Assembly (NCBI GenBank): GCA_033807695.1
Contig: CM066302.1
Coordinates: forward strand, 4,278,001 to 4,342,000
Direction: 5' to 3'
Source of the DNA: Daedaleopsis sinensis
Lineage: Eukaryota; Basidiomycota; Agaricomycetes; Polyporales; Polyporaceae
DNA: 64,000 nucleotides
The position numbers and the translations under genes were made by a program. Positions 57,567-64,000 of this stretch are shown one piece after another; the first letter of the stretch is position 1; every line of letters begins with the position of its first letter. Below the pieces are notes generated by a model. That model was given only the letters and a program-made list of their open reading frames with translations, made no database searches and had not been told where the DNA came from.

Positions 57567-58429
57567 AGCTATCCGAGACGATGAAGGGCGTTCGCAAGAG
57601 GGAGTTCTCCTCGTAGACGGGGAAGATTGTCGCCCTCTAGATTGACGAGCACCCGAACTTTATATGCGAGTACTTCGAGACGAGTGGCTCAGGTGGCACA
57701 ATGCAAGATGAGCTTTCGCTTTTCGCACGTGATCGTCGGCTCGCTAAAGCTGGAGGGTGGCCCTGATCCTGTGCTCTTCCTTAGTCCTCACAGGAGCCGG
57801 GAAGCTGGTGAATCCGAGCCCAGAAGTTACGTCGGGGAATAGTTTCAGATCATGACTCCCAGGAGCGGCGAATATACAACAAACCGCGTCACGGCAGTGT
57901 AGATCTTGCCGCTACCGCAAGTAGAGATACGAGTATGTCAAGGTCGTGATGGAGTCAAGTCATATTCGTCGCTAGAGGGATACTCACTACAGGTGGTACT
58001 TGGGTGAGGAGATGAGGTGGGACGAGGAGAGAGACGTCGCGGTCACTGCATCATGCGCTTTGGCAAGGGCGGCTGATCGATGGAGGATAGTACATAGTGT
58101 ACCACAAGTAAGAGGAGAACCTCATGAAGCTTTAGTAGACTCGAGAACCTGGAGGAAGAGAAGACTAGTGCTATTTAGGTGTGTCGGATATCCACTCGCG
58201 AAATATGTGGGATGATGTCATCGTGACTTGCCTATTCAACTGTAGGTTCGACGAGTCAGCGGCGAGGGAACACAGCAGATGCCAGCGCCCTACGCATGTC
58301 TTCTTCAAGTCGCTGAGCATAGAGGTCTCGCTCGTCGTTGTCCATGTTCGCAAGACGCTCCGACATCTCCTATACATAATCCGAAGTCAGCAGACTGTCA
58401 ACACAGGCGAAGGATCACCAACCTAGGAA
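57567..58429. other. Intergenic, no supported gene
   Basis: Only short frames without motifs; it contains the promoter of the BTB-like gene at the left. Confidence 0.45.
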
Positions 58430-58850
58430 GTCGTCCGTTCGTCTCCCGCAGCAGCAAGTCGTCGCAGGTAGACCCCCCCACAGTAGAAGTGCTGTATCAT
58501 CCTCCTCGCCGCGACGGAGTCTCTCATAGCTGCTTCTGCGGATCGCACCATGCGAACGTCGCATGCGCTTGCTCTGCGTCGATCTTGAAGCGCTTGACGA
58601 AGGGGATTCCGTCCACCCCGACACGCCACGCTCGTACGTCTCCATCTCCAGGCGGATGCGCATGAGCAGCAATACGTGCCCGGCCCCCCGCGGTACTCGA
58701 GCTGACTCATCTGCACCGACGATGCGCGGCGGCGCACCTCGGGGATCGCAAACTTGGGCTGCATGGGAAGTGATGTAGAGGTGGTGGGTGCTGTGTTCCG
58801 ACTTGTACATCTGAGGATGAAGCCAGAACACCGATGCCTATGCCGTTGTG
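58430..58850 (-). pseudogene. Decayed paralogue of the MYND-protein C-terminal domain
   Basis: Three frames together recall the C-terminal domain of the neighbouring MYND gene. VQMSQLEYRGG matches VKMSKIQYPKD, HVLLLMRIRLEME matches SYFIMVQMTPEL, and GIPFVKRFKID matches DFVPFVKHFGID, in the same order and spacing. The frame changes between each block and a stop follows CDPQKQL, so this copy cannot encode an intact protein. It lies tandemly, about 240 bases from the gene's stop codon. Confidence 0.55.
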
Positions 58851-59090
58851 AAAGCGAGGGGGAGTGCGAGACACTTGATATGTCTCCCACTACGGTGAAC
58901 TTACAGAACGATCTCTATGACGATCGACTCCAAATTTGGACATTGCTAGGAACGTCCTCGTGTTGCTACATCTCTTGTACACGACAGCACAAATTACATG
59001 CGTATTTCTTCTGTCAAGAGTATTGCGTTCAGCTTGCTTGCGACGCTGTTCACACCAAGAGAAGAAGAGGCGCACCTTACTCGAAAGCAA

Positions 59091-60154
59091 TCAATCGACC
59101 TCGTCGGCTAGCTGGCCTGTTTCCTCGGACTTCTCTACACGAGTCGCACCGTCCTTCTGAGAAAGGCCACCATTTCATCGAATACTCGTGTCGTTTTGAG
59201 CAGAGGCGAACGTACCTTCTCATGCGTCCAACCCCCGCAGCAACAACCTGGCACACCGCGAGCCTTCCCGCAGCAGAAGTTCATCTTGAGACCCCCGTGA
59301 AGGATGTCCTTGAGCTGCGCTAGCGGCGCACGGCACGCGCGTTTCGCCTTGGCGTGGTAAGTGTCGATGCCAAAGTGCTTGACAAAAGGGACGAAGTCCT
59401 CGGGACCAACGAGTTCTGGAGTCATCTGCACCATAATAAAGTACGACCCCGTGCCAGCGTAGTCCTTCGGGTACTGGATCTTGCTCATCTTGACGCCGTG
59501 GGGGTAGGAACTAGCGACAAAGTGGGGAATGTACTCGCTGCGCGTCACGGGATTGTTGCGTTCCATCATACATGCCGAGCGAAGTTCAAACTTCTTCTCC
59601 ACGGGAAGCGTGGGATCGTTCTTGTACACTACATGGATGAAGATGAAGGTATAGTCGGTGACGTCGGGGAAAGGCTGATCGAGACGGAAGTATAGCCCCA
59701 TAGCGGCGTTCATCAGCGAGTTGTTATGGTGCTTGACCCACGCGGTGAAGTCGGGCCAGGCTTGTTTGTTGCCAGTGACTCTGGTCGCTTGGTCGCAATA
59801 GGACGCGAAGTATTTGCAAGTGTCCTTGTGGCCGGCGCGCCAGGCCGCCCGCTGACACTCTGTCGACTAGGGGTGGCAAAGAACCTCCCCATTTAGAAAA
59901 AGACGCGGGCGTAAACGCGTAAATGGCGAGGTACTCACGCAGTAGTGGTCCATGTAGCATTTCCCGCATCGCCGAAGCTTGAATTTGGTGCCGTATCCCC
60001 CCGCGTTGCTCGTACTATCCTCGCATCGGGACATCTGGTGACAATTGTGACATTGGGCGTGGGTGTGTAGTGGCACTGGCAGGTCGTAGAACAGACCCTT
60101 CTTGCAGTACGAGTGCGAGCAGTTGACGACATCGTCAGAGGAGTCCGGGTCCAT
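59091..60154 (-). CDS. MYND zinc-finger protein
   Basis: Three exons (60,154-59,939; 59,866-59,216; 59,156-59,091) join in phase 0 to give 310 residues. The MYND finger spans the first join: CHNC...RRCGKCYMDHYC followed by STECQRAAWRAGHKDTC, with the usual C-x2-C, C-x2-C, C-x3-C and H-x3-C spacing. A second domain of about 200 residues follows (MNAAMGLYFRLDQPFPD, HGVKMSKIQYPKD, FVPFVKHFGID). A Cys/Gly-rich stretch CCGKARGVPGCCCGG is unusual. The C-terminus is acidic. MYND fingers bind proline-rich peptides, so a regulatory or scaffold role is expected; no target can be named. Confidence 0.8.
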
Positions 60155-61536
60155 GGCGCAGGGGCTGAGGAGATTCTGACGATCTGAACAGATGACAATA
60201 ATGTCGAGGTCCGAGGAGGGCGAGAATTTCCACCAGACCGTGAGCGTGCCTATTTAGTGACCATAATACAGGGTTAGGGTCTTCTTCTGTAATGGCATGG
60301 GCGCTCAGACGGCAGACGCACCTCCAACTCTCGCTCTTTCCACCCACTGGGCACAAGTTTCTACATCTGAGCTAGACCTAGCCGACCGTGAGCGAGTGGC
60401 AAGATGGAATGCACAACATCAATGCATCAAGAGTCATGGGACATCAGTTATGTTCGCCCCGCGTCCGCCGTCCAGTAACAGCGGCCACTGGAGGGCCGTC
60501 ACTGCGTATTATGTAGTAGGTTCCTCTTCGATATGTATGCTGTCGTACAGGGTACACTGACGTTATAACAGTGTAATACTCACGTTGGAGTACTGCTCCG
60601 AAGCCATGTGCTCGGATTTATCAGGCCTCGCCGGTATGGTAGGCGGGAGGGCCACGGATGAATTTCACATTTCACCTTTGTGACTTGACGCTCATCGGCA
60701 CAGCCTCCGGGACTTCCCCGTCTGGGCGCTTCCACATCTTGTCTCCTCCCACAAGGTACTGTCTGCGACGACATCCTATCTCCTCTCACTCCGTAGCTGT
60801 GACGTGTGTCTCGGCTGCTTCTCTCCTCATATATATTGTGTTGCGAGCTCGTCATCACTATCGCTTCTGTGTGTCACTTGAGGAGGTGGTGATGAGGGCG
60901 AAGTAGCAGCTGCTGGCAGGCCATGGTTACAGGTATGTCTATCCGCAGACGAGTACTACCCACAACATGGTGGGTGTTACTTGTTTCCTCTTTCCTCTTC
61001 TCACATGTCATGATTTAGATCCTACACCAACCTTCTGAGCCTAATCAAGGGTGCTCTACAGAGGTGGTCAAGTTGTCATACCTAATATGGGCATCGCCTC
61101 AGCGCGTAGCAGCTTCCTAATTAGGAAGCACACTCCGGACGAGTACGCTCGCGACCTCGCATACCCTATCCATCAATGTCAGCATTGATATAGTAGTGTG
61201 CGTTGAAGAGAGGAATTCTACAGCAAAGCTTTGGAAGGGTGGTCAAGATGCAGTCATAGATGGCAGGATTCTGAATCAAAACATTGTTGTGCTTTGACTG
61301 TGGCCAGGCCCGCTCTTGTCTCGTACTTGTGAGTCCCGAATATCATGATGTTTTGGCCACTCTCTGCTTGCAAGCATGGCTTTGATATACTCCACAAAAT
61401 ATATATCCTTTGGTATCTATGCTTTGAGGAGCCACTTCGCTTCCTACGCTTTGCATGTGGCCTGAACTTGAACATATAAATGATGGGACTGAGACGCACT
61501 GGTGAGCCTCAACACATATCCCGACCATTCTCTACC
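60155..61536. other. Intergenic, no supported gene
   Basis: Short frames near 60,300-60,560 and 60,658-60,906 carry no motif. Divergent promoters of the MYND gene and the zinc-binding fragment lie at the two ends. Confidence 0.45.
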
Positions 61537-61816
61537 ATGTCCAACAACGATGTCTGCGAAGGAGAAGATGGTTGTGGTGGCACCTTCCCTCGTAAAACTC
61601 ACGAAGGATTGTGCGGCCGCTGCACTCTTATCTTGCAGGCCGAAACAGACGAAGACTACATACGAGCTGAGAAGATCAAGGTATGCAGTGTTCCTCTCAT
61701 GTCTACTCTTGTTTGTATACTGACTATCCTACGACAGGGCTATCCGCAGTGTGAGGACTGTGGGGCTGCAGGCAAGAACTTCAGGGACGACCTCTGTGGT
61801 ACTTGTAAAGAAGTCG
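61537..61816 (+). pseudogene. Truncated zinc-binding N-terminal module
   Basis: Two exons (61,537-61,680 and 61,738 onward) join in phase 0. They encode a Cys-rich module with GCGGTFPRKTHEGLCGRC, YPQCEDCGAAGKNF and DDLCGTC. This matches a module I recall at the N-terminus of Agaricomycete kinase-like and transposon-adjacent proteins. After CKEVV the frame runs into sequence antisense to the integrase-like protein and stops at 61,920, so the downstream domain is missing. The module is probably a remnant; it could still be transcribed. Confidence 0.5.
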
Positions 61817-62875
61817 TTAGGGGTACCACCAGACGGCATCTCCTTGTTCGGCTGGCTGCGAACACGGTGACAGTTCCAGTAGTCCTTGAAGTGGTCAAGC
61901 TCGGCCTGAATGACCTGTGACCATAACCACTGGAAGAGATTGCTGCAAGTCAATGTTCGTGTCAGTAATGCCAAGCAACAGCAGAGAGCAATATCAAGTA
62001 CATGTCGATGTTGTCCCCTGCGTTGAATAAGCCATTTGTCTTGCCCTCCATAAGTGTGGTTTGAAGAGTCCATCCGACGTGCTTCAACCAGCGGGACCAG
62101 AGATTCTCAATCGTGACATTTCGAACACTTGGAAGGGAGATATGTGGGGGGTACTCGTCAAAGCTCATTTCCGGAGCAAAAGCCCGCCTATTGAAGGACA
62201 CTCAGTTAGCCTGGTAGGACAGCTGGACTCGAAAGCAAAATAATACACACCTCAGAGCCTCCTGGATGGCTTTCATCTCGGGAGTCTCAGAGCCTCCATC
62301 AAACGTCACCTGGACTGGAATTACTACAAAGCAGAAGGTAGATCAGAACAGAGTATACAATCATGAGTTATCGAGTACTATAACATGAACTCACTGCCAT
62401 GTGCAACGACGAAGTCTATATATATATGCCCAACAACCATGGCGTGACGTGAGTTGCTGACACAGACAAGATGCAATATTTTGCCGGACCACTTGTCGCG
62501 CATGCCATAGATGTGAAATCCAACAGGCTGGCCCATCTGGAGAGCGAAGGGACCTAGCTTCTCATGGCCATCCACACTGATTTCATCCCAGATGCCCAGG
62601 GCAGTGAGAACCTTGCGCACGATTGCCTGACGGGTGTTGAGACGAGGGTTACGCAGAGAAGCACCCATTGGATCATTGTCTCGCATTACGGAGCGCACAA
62701 CGGACCTACCAGCAGCAAATCAGTACTATACTCACATCTAGATCATGGCTACAAACCTGGGGACTAATACACCCTCAAGACCAGTGTTGTGCTGATGGCT
62801 TCAGCAGGTGGTTTGCGAACTGTCGGTATGTTGAACTTGGCATTGAGATTCTTCAGCTTGCTTTTCCTGGTATTA
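61806..62875 (-). mobile_element. Integrase-core (DDE) transposon protein fragment
   Basis: Four exons (62,705-62,395; 62,323-62,251; 62,187-62,002; 61,942 to about 61,806) join in frame. They encode RSVMRDNDPMGASLRNPRLN, a catalytic Asp in ISVDGHEKLGPF, a second Asp in VTFDGGSETPEM and a Glu in IENLWSRWLKHVG, ending SQPNKEMPSGGTPNDFF. This is the retroviral-integrase-like fold seen in many Agaricomycete proteins. An N-terminal piece near 62,870-62,770 (SKLKNLNAKFNIPTVRKPPA) is present but not in a clean frame with the rest. After NDFF the frame enters the antisense of the zinc module, so the C-terminus is also cut. It is probably non-functional. Confidence 0.6.
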
Positions 62876-64000
62876 CATAGTCAAAAACCGATGATATATG
62901 TGGGATACATCAGCAAAATCGCACCATAGGTTACGGATGTTACAGCAAGTTATTTCTTATGGACCAGGTTTGATGTTACGAAAATGTAGCTTACCACATG
63001 TTAGAGTATCTTAGGGAAGTTACAAAAATTATGGTATTAACCCACTCACTGACACACTATCTAGTGCTCACCCAACGGTCAGACACAGAGCATTTCTGGA
63101 GTGGACAACAGTGTAGCGGTAACAACTAGATATGTATGCGCAACTTGCATGCTTGCAGTACCCTTTTGGATGGGTAAGCGCCAGAAGGTACTTGCCCTGA
63201 ACTCACCCGGTGATTCCCGGACATGTTGACGCCAGTGTTCGATTTTGCCCTTTGACGACTCGCTGTCGTCTCTCCCTCCTCCCTCCCTCCCTTCGCTGGG
63301 TTTAGGATGTCTCCCTCTCCTCTCTGGGTCTAGGATGGGACTCACTGTGCCGCTGTTTCTCAGGGACAACTCCGCTGCTCTAGGACTACTCTGTTGCTCT
63401 AGATCTGTGCTGTACTATGTCTAGCCGATTTCTCTAGCTCAATTTCTTACTCTCTTTACGCTATGGACTTACACGGTGCTGGTGGGGGTTGTGGATGGGA
63501 CTTGGAGAGCTGGTGAGTACATGCCGTTCTCCCCTCTACTGTTCTCTACTGACCCCGCCATCATCCATGGTAGAACTGCCATCCAGCTACGTCGACGGTC
63601 AGTTTTTCTTCCGCAAGGTTGTACTCGTATGGTACGTAAGTTACGATTTTATGTCTCCCACTCTGAATCTGATCCATGCTCGCAGATGTGACAGGGCGCC
63701 CAATCTGGTCTTCGCAAGCTGCACGGGCCCCTCGTAATCCAGCTCTCCCATCGCGAACCATTTCACCACGGTATGTCCGGTCAAGCTTCTTCCCTCGTAG
63801 CCTTGGCTAAATATGCGACTCTAATGTTGCAGGCGACTCACAGCTCGGGGTAGACGGTGTTAGGCACATGAAGAACTCTCACCCGGCTCATGTTTGGGGG
63901 ACACATCGTCTATGTACCAGTTTTAGTGTAGTTCATGTATGTTGGTCGTACTATCAATATAAGTTTGCATTTCTTGATACAGTGCACTGTGTGATGTCTA
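62876..64000. other. Right end of window, no supported gene
   Basis: AT-rich sequence to 63,060, then short frames. A plus-strand stretch at 63,570-63,740 (ELPSSYVDGQFFFRKVVLVW) may be coding-derived but is too short to assign. Confidence 0.35.

Noticed and set aside
1..64000. CRISPR arrays, bacterial operons, riboswitches
   Set aside because: Spliceosomal introns and protein families show a nuclear fungal genome; the tandem arrays seen are degenerate and lack spacer structure.
1..64000. tRNA genes
   Set aside because: A visual search for the B-box GGTTCGANNCC on both strands found only isolated partial matches without an A box or cloverleaf.

Overview
This is raw genomic DNA from a filamentous basidiomycete, most likely a mushroom-forming Agaricomycete (my inference). 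Genes lie on both strands and are split by short GT-AG introns of about 50-65 bases. The protein families are typical of that group: single-pass surface proteins with an acidic-Gly-Gly tail box, a MULE transposase with a GCM-like zinc domain, MYND and BTB-like proteins, and duplicated DABB-type proteins. I saw no tRNA or rRNA gene. Exon joins were worked out by hand from splice signals, reading phase and paralogue comparison.

Bases 1-29,200 hold two things. The first is a dispersed cluster of nine loci for single-pass membrane proteins (1-543, 11,800-12,627, 14,181-15,742, 16,490-18,464, 20,368-21,301, 21,945-22,938, 23,409-24,277, 25,259-26,860, 27,604-29,177). Most have a Ser/Thr/Pro-rich ectodomain, one membrane helix, a basic stop-transfer stretch and a long cytoplasmic tail. 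The second is mobile DNA: a helicase fragment carrying a USP-like peptidase domain (2,070-3,857), and a MULE-type element (about 4,380-11,480) whose seven-exon gene encodes a 1,684-residue transposase fused to a USP-like peptidase domain, a PHD finger and a possible chromatin-reader module.

Bases 29,500-50,000 hold a decayed alpha-N-acetylglucosaminidase fragment, a BTB-like gene, a DABB-type gene, and a type B carboxylesterase family (one apparently intact gene, one probably intact gene, a deletion derivative and a sliver). Between the esterases lie an eleven-exon MFS transporter and a seven-exon alpha/beta-hydrolase ending in a peroxisomal SKL signal. These last genes could form a small uptake and ester-hydrolysis set, but that is inference from proximity only.

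Bases 50,000-64,000 hold a 5'-truncated LINE reverse transcriptase, a second DABB-type gene, an isoprenylcysteine methyltransferase-like gene, a second BTB-like gene, a MYND-finger gene next to a decayed relative, and fragments of an integrase-core transposon protein facing a truncated zinc-binding module. Overall the window looks like fast-evolving accessory DNA, with duplicated gene pairs separated by decayed mobile elements.
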